DNA of 64,000 nt, taken from the NCBI RefSeq assembly GCF_001427875.1, contig NZ_LMHK01000002.1, forward strand, positions 124,001 through 188,000, in the 5' to 3' direction. The notes beneath the pieces are model-generated. The model was not told where the DNA came from, made no database searches, and saw only the letters and a list, made by a program, of their open reading frames with translations. Both the position numbers and the translations under genes were made by a program. Within the stretch, counting starts at the first letter, position 1, and every line of letters begins with the position of its first letter. This document shows, in pieces, positions 54,744-63,393 of the stretch. This stretch comes from Devosia sp. Root685 (GTDB lineage: Bacteria; Pseudomonadota; Alphaproteobacteria; Rhizobiales; Devosiaceae).

Positions 54744-55477
54744 TGCAGCCCTTCCTCAATGATCTCGCCCTGATGTCGCAGGCAGTCCTGTTCAACATCT
54801 ACTTTGCCGCGGCCTCGATCCCGATCGGCTTCGTGCTGGCCGTCTTCCTTGCCCTCGGCAAGGCTTCGCCCAACCCAATCATCAATCGCCTCTCACGCGG
54901 CTATATCTACGCCTTCCGCGGCTCGCCGCTCTTCATCCAGTTCTTCATGTTCTATTCCATGGCCCTCTCGCTCAATATCGCGGTGTGGAAGCCACTTGGG
55001 ATTTCCGGCTTCGTGCTTCACCCGCTGTTTATCGGCCCCTTGGTGCTGGTGCTGAACACTGCCGCCTATACCGGCGAAATCTTCTACGGCGCCCTCCGCG
55101 CCGTGCCGCGTGGCGAAGTGGAAGCCGCCCGCGCCTATGGCATGTCAGCCAGCCAGCAGTTTCGCCGCGTCACCTGGCCCAATCTCATCCGCCTCGCCTG
55201 GCCGGCTTACACCAATGAAGTGGTCTTTCTTTTTCACGCTACCGCAATCGTCTATTTCGCCTTGCCCGTCGTCGGTGCGCAGGCCGACCTGATGATCACG
55301 GCAAAAACCCTGTTCGAGCGGGACTACAATGCCTTCCTCCACTTCTCAGTGGCGGCGCTCTATTTCCTCGCGGTGTCGCTGGTGGTTTTTTTCCTCTTCG
55401 GCCTCGTCTATCGGCGCCTGATGCGCCACCTGCCGGCCCCGCCGCGCATGCGCTTCCGGCCAAAATGGATGCGCTGA
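54743..55477 (+). CDS. Polar amino acid ABC importer permease 2 (HisM-like)
   Basis: 244 aa (MQPFLNDLALMSQAVLFNIYF). EAA loop GEVEAARAYGMSASQQFRRVTWP; helix motif AFRGSPLFIQFFMFYSMAL is typical of HisM/ArtM. Forms the channel with permease 1. The longer frame upstream is the out-of-frame shadow of permease 1. Confidence 0.87.
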   Translation: MQPFLNDLALMSQAVLFNIYFAAASIPIGFVLAVFLALGKASPNPIINRLSRGYIYAFRGSPLFIQFFMFYSMALSLNIAVWKPLGISGFVLHPLFIGPLVLVLNTAAYTGEIFYGALRAVPRGEVEAARAYGMSASQQFRRVTWPNLIRLAWPAYTNEVVFLFHATAIVYFALPVVGAQADLMITAKTLFERDYNAFLHFSVAALYFLAVSLVVFFLFGLVYRRLMRHLPAPPRMRFRPKWMR

Positions 55478-55487
55478 AAGGATCGAA

Positions 55488-55775
55488 ATGAAGATCATCG
55501 CCGACCTCTGCATCGTCCCCATGGGCGTGGGGCCTTCCGTCTCCGCCTATATCAGGGAAGTCCGCGACATCCTCGCCGGCACCGGCCTCACCCATGAAAT
55601 ACATGCCAACGGCACCAATATCGAAGGCGACATGAGCGCGGTCAGCGCCGCCGTCGAAGCCTGCTGCGAGCGCCTCCATGAACTGGGCGTCGAGCGCATT
55701 TTCTGCACCATGCATTTCTCGACCCGCACCGACAAACCTCAGACCATGGCCGACAAGCTCGCCCGTCTCGTCTGA
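55488..55775 (+). CDS. MTH1187/YkoF-like thiamine-binding family protein
   Basis: 95 aa ferredoxin-like fold: MKIIADLCIVPMGVGPSVSAYIREV, then THEIHANGTNIEGDM and RIFCTMHFSTRTDK, the conserved DUF77/MTH1187 family. Family members bind thiamine or related compounds; function remains unclear. GAAAGGATCG upstream and a 10-bp gap after permease 2 suggest co-transcription with the amino-acid importer, an unusual partner. Confidence 0.82.
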   Translation: MKIIADLCIVPMGVGPSVSAYIREVRDILAGTGLTHEIHANGTNIEGDMSAVSAAVEACCERLHELGVERIFCTMHFSTRTDKPQTMADKLARLV

Positions 55776-55779
55776 GATG

Positions 55780-56148
55780 CTACCTGCTCGAAGATTGACC
55801 TGTGCCAACGAGGGCCATCGCGGCGCGTACCCTTTCGGCATCGAGCGGTTTGGCGATCACCCCATCGGCCCCGGCTCCGAGTGCCTTGCGGCGCTCGCCC
55901 AGCATAGCGATCATCAGCACGGGGATGCGGCTCGTCTCGGGGTCGGCCCTGAGCGCTGCAAGCAGATCCCAGCCATCAAAGCCCGGCATCAAAACATTGA
56001 GAAAAATGGCGCTCGGCCGCATTGACCGGGCGATCTGCAATGCTGATTGCGACGCCCCGGTCAGGATCGGTACATAGCCATCCCCGATCAGCAATTTTTC
56101 CGCCACATCAAGACCATTCTGGTCGTCATCGACGACCAGAATGCGCAT
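55780..56148 (-). CDS. Stand-alone response-regulator receiver with Asp replaced by Asn
   Basis: 122 aa CheY-like receiver. Acidic pocket intact (VVDDD, residues 6-9), and Lys100 (IAKPLD) present, but the phospho-acceptor position in IFLNVLMPGFDGW is Asn51 instead of Asp, and the usual Thr/Ser after beta-4 is Ile (LMIAM). It therefore cannot be phosphorylated in the usual way. Start MRILVVDD at 56148 chosen by domain limits. No kinase adjacent; partner unknown. Confidence 0.8.
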   Translation of the reverse strand: MRILVVDDDQNGLDVAEKLLIGDGYVPILTGASQSALQIARSMRPSAIFLNVLMPGFDGWDLLAALRADPETSRIPVLMIAMLGERRKALGAGADGVIAKPLDAERVRAAMALVGTGQSSSR

Positions 56149-56308
56149 GGGATCGTCTCTTTCGTTTGGCTCGACCCTGCTGGTTTCAACTGACCTGAGT
56201 GAGGCCACAGCCCGCTGCATCGCCGCCCGAACACCCATTCAACATACCCTTCCCGAATCGTCGGGGCGAGTATGAGCGTTGCTTGTTCACGCGCCGTGAA
56301 CCCGATCG

Positions 56309-57520
56309 TTACAATCCGACCTTTCCATGCTCCAGCGCCGTCATCACGCCGCGCAATTCAGCCAGACCCTTCATGCGGCCAATAGTCGGATAGCCCGGTT
56401 GTGCCCGGCGCCCGAGATCATCGAGAATGTCCTGACCGTGGTCGGGACGCATGGGAATGACCCAGTCTTTCCGTCCCTCGGCCTTGCGACGCCGCTCCTC
56501 GCGGATGATGGCGGCGATCAACGCCACCATGTCAGTATCCCCACCCAGATGCTCGGCCTCATAAAAGGACCCGACAACATCGTCATTGTCCCGCTTCACA
56601 TTCCGCAGATGCAGGAAGTGCACCTTGGGCCCGAAGCGCTCCATCATCCCCGGCAGGTCATTGTCCGGGCGCGCGCCGAGAGAACCCGAGCACAGCGTCA
56701 TGCCATTGCTTGGGCTGTCGACCGCATCAAGGATGAACTTGTAATCCGCCTCTGTCGACATGACCCGCGGCAGGCCGAGGAGGGCAAACGGCGGGTCATC
56801 AGGATGGCAGCAAAAGCGCAGGCCAAGCTTTTCCGCTTCCGGCACGATCTCTTCGAGGAAATCGACAAAGTGCTTCCGCAACTGATCACGGCTGATGGCG
56901 CCATATTCATCGAGATGCGCCTGCACATCTTCGAGCGACATGGACTCCGTCGACCCCGGCAGGCCCATGGTCACATTACGGCCAAGCTGCTTCTTCTCGT
57001 CCTCGCTCATCGCCGCCACCCGGCGCCCTGCCTCGTCGGCAATTGCATTGGTGTAGTCGGCAGCAGCGCCCGGACGCTTCAGGATATAGATATCGAAGGC
57101 GGCGAAATCGTTGATATCGAAGCGCATGCACGAACCGCCATTGGGCACGGTCCAGCGCAGATCGGTGCGCGTCCAGTCGAGCACCGGCATGAAATTGTAG
57201 CAGATCACTTCCATGCCGCTCTCGGCGAGGTTGCGCATGGAAATCTTGTAATTGGCAATGTGCTCGCGCCAGTTGCCCTTCTGCTTCTTGATGTCCTCGC
57301 TGACCGGCAGGCTTTCCACCACGTCCCAGGTCAGGCCCGAAGCCGTGCCGTCCTTGCGGGTGGCGATTTCCTTGTAGCGCTTGGCGATCTCTTCAGACGT
57401 CCAGACAACGCCATTGGGCACATGGTGCAGCGCACTGACGACGCCGGCGGCACCGACCTGCGTGATATCGTCGATGCTGCAAAGGTCCTTGGGGCCGAAC
57501 CATCGCCAGGTCTGTCGCAA
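56309..57520 (-). CDS. uxuA: Mannonate dehydratase
   Basis: 403 aa (E. coli enzyme ~394). Signature segments MRQTWRWFGPKDLCSIDDITQVGAAGVVSALHH, YNFMPVLDWTRTDL, LRFCCHPDDPP (metal-binding His/Cys region), HFLHLRNVKRD and RPDHGQDILDD are all UxuA. It dehydrates D-mannonate to 2-keto-3-deoxygluconate in the hexuronate pathway. Separated from the kdu genes by unrelated genes but on the same strand and in the same pathway; probably co-regulated. Confidence 0.92.
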   Translation of the reverse strand: MRQTWRWFGPKDLCSIDDITQVGAAGVVSALHHVPNGVVWTSEEIAKRYKEIATRKDGTASGLTWDVVESLPVSEDIKKQKGNWREHIANYKISMRNLAESGMEVICYNFMPVLDWTRTDLRWTVPNGGSCMRFDINDFAAFDIYILKRPGAAADYTNAIADEAGRRVAAMSEDEKKQLGRNVTMGLPGSTESMSLEDVQAHLDEYGAISRDQLRKHFVDFLEEIVPEAEKLGLRFCCHPDDPPFALLGLPRVMSTEADYKFILDAVDSPSNGMTLCSGSLGARPDNDLPGMMERFGPKVHFLHLRNVKRDNDDVVGSFYEAEHLGGDTDMVALIAAIIREERRRKAEGRKDWVIPMRPDHGQDILDDLGRRAQPGYPTIGRMKGLAELRGVMTALEHGKVGL

Positions 57521-57578
57521 GTCGAAACTCCATTCTTGTATGGTAGATCGGTACTAGCACGTTTCGCGCGCCAGAACC

Positions 57579-57926
57579 CTAGTCATTAGCCAGCTTTATG
57601 AGGGTTTCCACATGGCAAGGCGTACCCTCGCGGCACCAGCATGCGAGGTTCTTGCCCTTGAGCACGGTGCGTATCTTTTCAAGCGGTGGCCGGGGCCGGT
57701 CGGCTTCGATCTCGCCGCGCATCCAGCGCGCATGCCGCACCACGGCCTCGACTTGCGCGGCCGCCCGATCGAGCCCGGTTTCTTCGGCGACGGCATCGAT
57801 GGTGAAGGGATTTCCCCAAGGCCCCGGCCGCGCCACAGACTGCGCCGGCAATCCGTTGAGCGCATGGGAAATTGCCTGCAAATCGAAGCCGGCTCGCCGC
57901 GACAAGACGATCCGAGCGGGTCTCAT
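57579..57926 (-). CDS. DUF4326 domain protein
   Basis: 115 aa. GPWGNPFTID early and LKGKNLACWCREGTPCHVETLIKLAN late (CWC and C-H motifs that could bind metal) are the DUF4326 signature; function unknown. It overlaps the TRIC-like gene by 4 bp (ATGA), so it is translationally coupled to it. The longer frame seen upstream is not coding. Confidence 0.82.
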   Translation of the reverse strand: MRPARIVLSRRAGFDLQAISHALNGLPAQSVARPGPWGNPFTIDAVAEETGLDRAAAQVEAVVRHARWMRGEIEADRPRPPLEKIRTVLKGKNLACWCREGTPCHVETLIKLAND

Positions 57927-58540
57927 TTTCGCATTTCCCGGTCGAAGACGAACTTGGGCATTTCCCATTTGAACATGATGGACAGCACGCGCAGCGGCAG
58001 GCCGACACCCAGCGCCACCAGAACCATAAGGTCCGAGGGCAACCCCGCCTTGTTGCCGAGATAGTAGACCACGCCCGTCACGATCGAGACGGTCGCATAG
58101 AGCTCGCCACGAAAGACGAGCGGCACGTCGTTGCACAGCACGTCGCGCATGATGCCACCCACGATCCCCGTCACCATGCCCGCCACGATGACGATGATCG
58201 GATGCTCCATCGTTTCCATGGCAATATTGCAGCCGACGATCGTGAAGACCACCAGGCCCAGTGCATCGAGCAGCAGGAATGGCCATCGTAGCCGGTGGAC
58301 CACCCGAGCCGCGGCGATGGTGAGAAGGGCCGCACAGCAGCACAGAACCAGAATATATGGGTTGTGCACCCAATAGAGCGGGTAGTGGTCCAGAAACACG
58401 TCGCGCGCCGTGCCGCCGCCCAGCGCCGTGATACAGGCGATCAGGCAGACGCCGAACCAGTCCATGTTGCGCCGACCGGCGGCGAGGGCCGCCGACATCG
58501 CATCGGCCGTGATGGCGACATAGAACATGATGGTCAGCAT
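57923..58540 (-). CDS. TRIC-type (UPF0126/YadS) channel-like membrane protein
   Basis: 205 aa, seven predicted helices as two 3-helix repeats plus one. Each half has the glycine hinge: CLIACITALGGGTARDV and VAGMVTGIVGGIMRDV. Prokaryotic TRIC proteins form trimeric cation channels; the family name glycine transporter has also been used. Physiological role not deducible here. GACCATGATG start region is weak. Confidence 0.82.
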   Translation of the reverse strand: MLTIMFYVAITADAMSAALAAGRRNMDWFGVCLIACITALGGGTARDVFLDHYPLYWVHNPYILVLCCCAALLTIAAARVVHRLRWPFLLLDALGLVVFTIVGCNIAMETMEHPIIVIVAGMVTGIVGGIMRDVLCNDVPLVFRGELYATVSIVTGVVYYLGNKAGLPSDLMVLVALGVGLPLRVLSIMFKWEMPKFVFDREMRK

Positions 58541-58631
58541 GGAAGAATCCTGGCGGCTGGTCGAAACCGGGTTGTCGCCGCCACGTTACAGAAGCACCAC
58601 TGGCCGTCCAGACCTGAGAAGGATTTGTCCC

Positions 58632-59324
58632 ATGCGCCAGCCGAAAACCGTCCGCGCCCTCGAAGCCTTCGGCCGCGTGCGCCTCTCCGAAAGCTTCTTT
58701 ATGCGCGATTTTCTCTATTCCGAAATCGCCGTCATCAATGGCTTCCAAAACCTGCCGGACGATCCCGACCTCGCCATCGCCGCCGGCAAGCGCCTCTGCG
58801 AAGATCTGCTCGAACCCTTGCAGGCAAAATTCGGACGCATCTCCGTCCGCTCGTCCTACCGCTCGCCCGAGGTCAATCACTTTGGCAACGTCAACAAGCT
58901 GAACTGCGGGAGCAATGACAGCAATTTTGCCGGCCATATCTGGGACCGCCGCGACGATAGGGGCCGCATGGGCGCCACCGCCTGCGTCATCGTCAACCGC
59001 TTCATCCCTTACTATGAGCGGACCAGCGACTGGGAAGCCATGGCCTGGTGGGTGCACGATCACTTGCCCTATTCCGATATGGAATTTTTCCCCAAATTCG
59101 CGGCGTTCAACCTGCAATGGCAGGAAGACCCGGAACGCAGCATTTATAGTTTCATTCCACCCCGCCGCGGCCGCCTCACCGAGCCGGGGAAGCCCAATTG
59201 GGCGGGCCGGCATGACGAGGCTTATGCGGCGATGCTCGACGAAATCGGCCGAGTTCAGCACTGTGGCTCCCTGCCCCCCCTCCCAACCTCCCCCATCAAG
59301 GGGGAGGTGCCGCATGGAGTTTGA
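58632..59324 (+). CDS. Peptidase M15-like protein with repeat-derived C-terminus
   Basis: 230 aa. After LSESFFMRDFLYSEIAVINGF comes RISVRSSYRSPEVNHFGN ... NFAGHIWD and LPYSDMEFFPKFAAFNLQW, resembling the D-Ala-D-Ala carboxypeptidase (M15/DUF) fold with an S-x-R-S and GH-x-x-D arrangement. No signal peptide, so cytoplasmic, or phage-like ancestry. Last ~20 codons (59265-59324, about CGSLPPLPTSPIKGEV) lie in a family A repeat. AGAAGGATTTG precedes the ATG. Peptidase activity inferred only. Confidence 0.62.
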   Translation: MRQPKTVRALEAFGRVRLSESFFMRDFLYSEIAVINGFQNLPDDPDLAIAAGKRLCEDLLEPLQAKFGRISVRSSYRSPEVNHFGNVNKLNCGSNDSNFAGHIWDRRDDRGRMGATACVIVNRFIPYYERTSDWEAMAWWVHDHLPYSDMEFFPKFAAFNLQWQEDPERSIYSFIPPRRGRLTEPGKPNWAGRHDEAYAAMLDEIGRVQHCGSLPPLPTSPIKGEVPHGV

Positions 59325-59395
59325 GGCTTGATCGAGCCAACTCCTCTGAACCAACACCTCCCCCTTGATGGGGGAGGCTGGGAGGGGGTGACGGC
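59276..59395. repeat. Family A palindromes, two copies
   Basis: CCCTCCCAACCTCCCCC-atcaa-GGGGGAGG (59277-59307) inside the 3' end of the M15-like gene, and CACCTCCCCC-ttgat-GGGGGAGG-CTGGGAGGGGGTG after it. Together they form an inverted pair as elsewhere. Confidence 0.8.
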
Positions 59396-59407
59396 AAGCG
59401 CAGTGGT

Positions 59408-59743
59408 CTACAGAAAATCCGCCCGATGCGGCGTAAACACATCTACCAGCCGCCCCTTCTCCAGCGCCACGACACCATGCACAAGGCCCGACGGTACGAT
59501 AAAACTGCCGCCCTGCCCCACCACCTGCACCTTACCGTCGATGGTCACCTCAAAGCTCCCCTCCGCCACATAACTCACCTGTATATGCGGATGGCTATGG
59601 AGCGCGCCGACGGCACCCTTGTCGAAGCCGAACTCGACCTGCATGACCTCGGGCGTGTAGATCAGCACGCGGCGCGTATTGCCCGGCGCCAGTTCGGTCC
59701 ATTCGGTTTCGTTGGGTTGGGCGAAAAACTTCTGTTCAGTCAT
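59408..59743 (-). CDS. kdgF: Cupin, KdgF-type unsaturated uronate linearisation protein
   Basis: 111 aa single cupin. LHSHPHIQVSYVAEGSFEVTIDG (His metal ligands) and PSGLVHGVVALEKGRLVDVF form the cupin motifs. KdgF opens 4,5-unsaturated galacturonate from pectin or alginate breakdown into a linear form for KduI. Sits 4 bp after kduD in the kduI-kduD-kdgF operon. AGGTGATCTC precedes the ATG. Length matches known KdgF. Confidence 0.82.
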   Translation of the reverse strand: MTEQKFFAQPNETEWTELAPGNTRRVLIYTPEVMQVEFGFDKGAVGALHSHPHIQVSYVAEGSFEVTIDGKVQVVGQGGSFIVPSGLVHGVVALEKGRLVDVFTPHRADFL

Positions 59744-59747
59744 GAGA

Positions 59748-60509
59748 TCACCTCGCGAGCCAGCCGCCATCAACGGGGATGACAGCGCCATGCATGTAGT
59801 TGGAAGCGGGGGCGAGAAGGAACACCGCTGCATCGCCGATATCGGACGGCACACCCCAGCGCCCCGCCGGAATGCGCCCGAGAATGGACGTCGAACGATC
59901 GGGGTCGTTGCGCAACGCCTCGGTATTGTTGGTCTCGATGTATCCGGGCGCCACGGCATTCACATTGATGCCCTTGGTTGCCCACTCATTGGCAAGGAGC
60001 CGCGTAATACCAAGCACCCCACTCTTGGAAGCCGTATAACTCGCCACGCGAATGCCGCCCTGAAAGCTCAGCATCGAAGCGATATTAACGATCCGCGCCG
60101 GCCGATTGGCCGCGATGGCCTTGCGACCCAGCGACTGGGCGAGGAAGAACATCGTCTTGAGATTGATGTCCATCACCTGATCCCAATCGGCCTCGGTGAA
60201 ATCAACCGCGTCGACGCGCTTGATAATCCCCGCATTGTTGACGAGACCATCAATCGGGCCATGCTGGTCCCAGGCTCTGTCGAACATGGCTTGTGCTTCC
60301 TTGGTCGAGCCGAGATCGGCCCGCACCTCAGTAAAGTCAGCACCCTGCCCCGCCATCAACGACGCCGTCTCTTCCATCGACGAGCGGCCGACGCCGATCA
60401 CCTTGCCGCCCGCCCGGCCGATGGACAGGGCAATACCCTGCCCGATGCCGGTATTGGCGCCGGTGACCATCACGGTCTTGCCCGAAAGGCTGAATGCGCT
60501 GGGGTTCAT
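59748..60509 (-). CDS. kduD: 2-dehydro-3-deoxy-D-gluconate 5-dehydrogenase (SDR)
   Basis: 253 aa SDR: TGANTGIGQGIALSIG, LVNNAGI, catalytic Ser...YTASK (VASYTASKSGVLG), and GYIETNNTEALRNDPDR, typical of KduD. It interconverts 2,5-diketo-3-deoxygluconate and 2-keto-3-deoxygluconate in the pectin/alginate uronate pathway. Start overlaps the kduI stop by one base (TGATG). Confidence 0.9.
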   Translation of the reverse strand: MNPSAFSLSGKTVMVTGANTGIGQGIALSIGRAGGKVIGVGRSSMEETASLMAGQGADFTEVRADLGSTKEAQAMFDRAWDQHGPIDGLVNNAGIIKRVDAVDFTEADWDQVMDINLKTMFFLAQSLGRKAIAANRPARIVNIASMLSFQGGIRVASYTASKSGVLGITRLLANEWATKGINVNAVAPGYIETNNTEALRNDPDRSTSILGRIPAGRWGVPSDIGDAAVFLLAPASNYMHGAVIPVDGGWLAR

Positions 60510-61333
60510 CAGCGCAGGTCCTCCATCGGTACCTTCTCGGCGTCCGTATAATCGATATTGTCGCCGGCCATGGCCCAGATGAACGTATACGAGCCCGTCC
60601 CGGCGCCTGCGTGGATGGACCAGGGTGGCGAGAGAATGGCTTGCTCGTTGCGGACGATCATGTGCCTGGTCTCATCCGGCTCGCCCATCAGGTGCACGAC
60701 GAAGGCGTCGGGCTTGAGGTCGAAATAGAGATAGGCCTCCATACGCCGGTCATGCACATGCGCCGGCATCGTGTTCCACACGGAACCCGGGGCGAACTGG
60801 GTCAGGCCCACCACCAGCTGGCAGCTCTTGAGGCTGTTCGTGTACTGGTAGATCGACCGCTCGTTGGCAGTTTCGGCGCTGCCCATATCGAGTCGCTTCG
60901 CCCCCGATTGCTGTAGGAGCGTGGTTGGATGAGAGGCGTGAGCCGGAGCGCTCAGCAGATAGAATTTTGCGCCAGCGCCCGAGAAACGCACGTCCTTCGA
61001 ACCCATGCCGACATAAAGCATGTCGCGCGGCCCGACAGCATGGTCAGTCCCATCCACCGAAACCGTGCCAGCCTCGCCGATATTGACGGCGATCAACTCG
61101 CGGCGATCGAGGAAGTTGGCCGTGCCTGTCGGCTTGATGGCTTCGAGCACCAGCTCGCCCGACAATGGCACCGCGCCGCCAACCGCCATGCGGTCATAGT
61201 GCGTGTAGGTCCAGCGCACCGCGCCATCGGCAAACAGGTCGTCGATCAGAAAGTTTTCGCGGAGTTCCGCTGTGCCCATTCCGGCAGCGCCGGCAGGGTC
61301 GATCGCGAAGCGGATATCAAATTCGGTGCTCAT
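60509..61333 (-). CDS. kduI: 5-keto-4-deoxyuronate isomerase (4-deoxy-L-threo-5-hexosulose-uronate ketol-isomerase)
   Basis: 274 aa (E. coli 278). Zn-binding cupin residues: PAHVHDRRMEAYLYF (two His, one Glu) and SPPWSIHAGAG (His), plus the N-terminal ENFLIDDLF. It isomerises 5-keto-4-deoxyuronate to 2,5-diketo-3-deoxygluconate, directly before KduD. Start MSTEFDI with CCGGAG six bases upstream; the frame is open 40 codons further back into the regulator gene. Confidence 0.93.
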   Translation of the reverse strand: MSTEFDIRFAIDPAGAAGMGTAELRENFLIDDLFADGAVRWTYTHYDRMAVGGAVPLSGELVLEAIKPTGTANFLDRRELIAVNIGEAGTVSVDGTDHAVGPRDMLYVGMGSKDVRFSGAGAKFYLLSAPAHASHPTTLLQQSGAKRLDMGSAETANERSIYQYTNSLKSCQLVVGLTQFAPGSVWNTMPAHVHDRRMEAYLYFDLKPDAFVVHLMGEPDETRHMIVRNEQAILSPPWSIHAGAGTGSYTFIWAMAGDNIDYTDAEKVPMEDLR

Positions 61334-61358
61334 TTCTACTCCGGAATAATCAAAGAAA

Positions 61359-62099
61359 TCAGTGTTCGCTGCCCTGCTCGGCGAGGCGCGCGCGATAGCG
61401 CTCCTGGCTGCGCGAAAGGTGATCGCGCATCGCTTCGCGCGCGCCATCGGCATTCTGCGCCGATATGGCGAGCATGATGCGCTTGTGCTCTTCGTGCAGG
61501 CCCGCCTGATAGTCGTAGGTCAGCACGCTCTCCGTGCCCCAGGGCGAAGCCACGTCGCACGGAATGGTCCGGCTCCCCAATGCGTCGAGCACTTCCATAT
61601 AAAAGGGATTATTGGTCGCCGCCGCGATGGCGCGATGAAAGGCGAAATCAGTCTTGCCCGTGGGATTGCCAGACTTCAACAACCGCCCGAACTCGTTCCA
61701 GGCCTCCTGGATAGCCGCCTCCTGGCTATTGCTGCGCCGCAGCGCAGCAAGGCCGGCGGATTCGATCTCGATCCCCATGCGGACTTCGAGCACGTTGAGC
61801 GCCACCGAAATCTTGTTGGATGTCTCCCCACCGATCGAGGTGAAAGCGCTGGCCGCATTGGCCATCACGAACACCCCCGCCCCCTGCCGCGGCTGCACGG
61901 TGCCGTCGGCGGCAAGCGCGGCGATAGCCTCGCGCACCACTGTGCGACTGACGCCAAAGTGCACCGTCAGCTGGCTTTCGGTCGGCAGTTTCTCGCCCGG
62001 CCCGAACTCGCCCGCACCGATGCGCTTGCGCAGCGCATCGACGACCATTTCGGCGAGTTTGGGCTTTCGGGCCGGTGGGGCGAAATCGACGAGAGACAT
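61359..62099 (-). CDS. GntR-family (FadR subfamily) regulator of uronate catabolism
   Basis: 246 aa. Winged helix LPTESQLTVHFGVSRTVVREAIAALAADG followed by FCD helical domain with RMGIEIESAGLAALR, DFAFHRAIAAATNN (metal/ligand His and Asn) and EEHKRIMLAISAQNA. It lies between kduI (25 bp downstream) and the TRAP genes (6 bp upstream) on the same strand, so it is part of the operon and most likely senses a uronate intermediate. Confidence 0.85.
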   Translation of the reverse strand: MSLVDFAPPARKPKLAEMVVDALRKRIGAGEFGPGEKLPTESQLTVHFGVSRTVVREAIAALAADGTVQPRQGAGVFVMANAASAFTSIGGETSNKISVALNVLEVRMGIEIESAGLAALRRSNSQEAAIQEAWNEFGRLLKSGNPTGKTDFAFHRAIAAATNNPFYMEVLDALGSRTIPCDVASPWGTESVLTYDYQAGLHEEHKRIMLAISAQNADGAREAMRDHLSRSQERYRARLAEQGSEH

Positions 62100-62105
62100 G
62101 GCGTT

Positions 62106-63386
62106 TTACCGGAAGAGGCTCGGCAACCAGAGCGAGAGTGCCGGGATATAGGTGACAAGGCCCAAGACGATGAGACCGGCGGTATAGAACGGCCAGACAC
62201 TTCTCATCGCTTCCCACACCGTAATCTTGCCCACGGCCGCAGCAACGAATTGCACGGGGCCCAGGGGCGGCGTGTTGAGGCCGATACCGAGGTTGAGGAT
62301 CATGATCACGCCAAAATGCACGGGGTCGACGCCGAAGGCACTCACCATGGGCAAGAAGATCGGTGTGGTGATGACGATCAGCGGCCCCATATCCATGAAC
62401 GTCCCAAGGAGCAGCAACATGACGTTGATCAGCAACAGCACCATCAAGGGATCGCTGGTGAGGTTCGAAATTGCCTCGGTCAGGATCGGCGCGACCTTAA
62501 GATAAGCCATCAGCCAACCGAAAGCGGCCGCAGCCCCGATGATGAACAGCACCATCGAAGTGGTCCGAACCGCGCCGGTCACGCAATGCACGAACTCCTT
62601 GAAACTCAGCGAGCGGTAGATCAGGAGCGTAACCAGCAGCGCATAAAGCACCGCAATGCAGGAGCTTTCCGTCGCCGTGAAAATACCCGAACGCACCCCG
62701 CCGAAGATGATGACGATCAGCATCAGGCCGGGAATGGAAATCAGGAAATACTGGAAGGCCTTGGAAAAGCCCGGAAATGGTTCGGTGGGATAGCCGCGCT
62801 TCACCGCGACAATATAGGCCGTGATGCTGAGCGCCAGCGCCAACAACAGGCCTGGAATGATGCCGGCCGTGAAAAGATCGGCGATGGAAATGCGCCCGCC
62901 ACCAGAGAGCGAATAGATGATCATGTTATGGCTGGGCGGCAGCAGCAGCGCGATCAACGCCGCCATCGAGGTCACATTGACAGCATAATCGGCGCCATAG
63001 CCGCGCGCCTTCATCTGCGGGATCATGATGCCGCCAACGGCTGCGGCTTCGGCCACGGCCGAACCGGAAATACCGCCGAATAGCGTCGAGGCAGCCACAT
63101 TGACCTGGCCCAGACCACCACGCACATGGCCGATAAGCGAGCCGGCAAACTGGATGATACGCGCAGCGATACCGCCGCGCATCATCAGATCGCCGGCGAA
63201 AATGAAGAAGGGAATGGCCAGCAGCGTGAAGGCCGAAACGCCCGAATTGAGCTGCTGGAACACCACGATAGCCGGACGGCCGATATAGACGACGGTCGCA
63301 AAGCTGGCGATGCCGAGGCAGAAGGCGATGGGCGTCCCCACCAGCATGAGCGCCGTGAAGACGCCGAAAAGAATCCAGTATTCCAT
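62106..63386 (-). CDS. dctM: TRAP transporter large membrane subunit (DctM)
   Basis: 426 aa with about 12 helices. TRAP DctM features: ALMLVGTPIAFCLGIASF, SLIGHVRGGLGQVNVAASTLFGGISGSAVAE, LLPPSHNMIIYSL, and FMDMGPLIVITTPIFLPMV. Sodium-driven import of an acidic substrate, probably an uronate or oligogalacturonide product from context. Starts 7 bp after dctQ. Confidence 0.9.
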   Translation of the reverse strand: MEYWILFGVFTALMLVGTPIAFCLGIASFATVVYIGRPAIVVFQQLNSGVSAFTLLAIPFFIFAGDLMMRGGIAARIIQFAGSLIGHVRGGLGQVNVAASTLFGGISGSAVAEAAAVGGIMIPQMKARGYGADYAVNVTSMAALIALLLPPSHNMIIYSLSGGGRISIADLFTAGIIPGLLLALALSITAYIVAVKRGYPTEPFPGFSKAFQYFLISIPGLMLIVIIFGGVRSGIFTATESSCIAVLYALLVTLLIYRSLSFKEFVHCVTGAVRTTSMVLFIIGAAAAFGWLMAYLKVAPILTEAISNLTSDPLMVLLLINVMLLLLGTFMDMGPLIVITTPIFLPMVSAFGVDPVHFGVIMILNLGIGLNTPPLGPVQFVAAAVGKITVWEAMRSVWPFYTAGLIVLGLVTYIPALSLWLPSLFR

Positions 63387-63393
63387 ATTGTCC

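Noticed and set aside
61362..63083. 573-codon open frame antisense to the GntR and TRAP genes
   Set aside because: Crosses two real genes and has His/Arg-rich low-complexity translation; no start signals.
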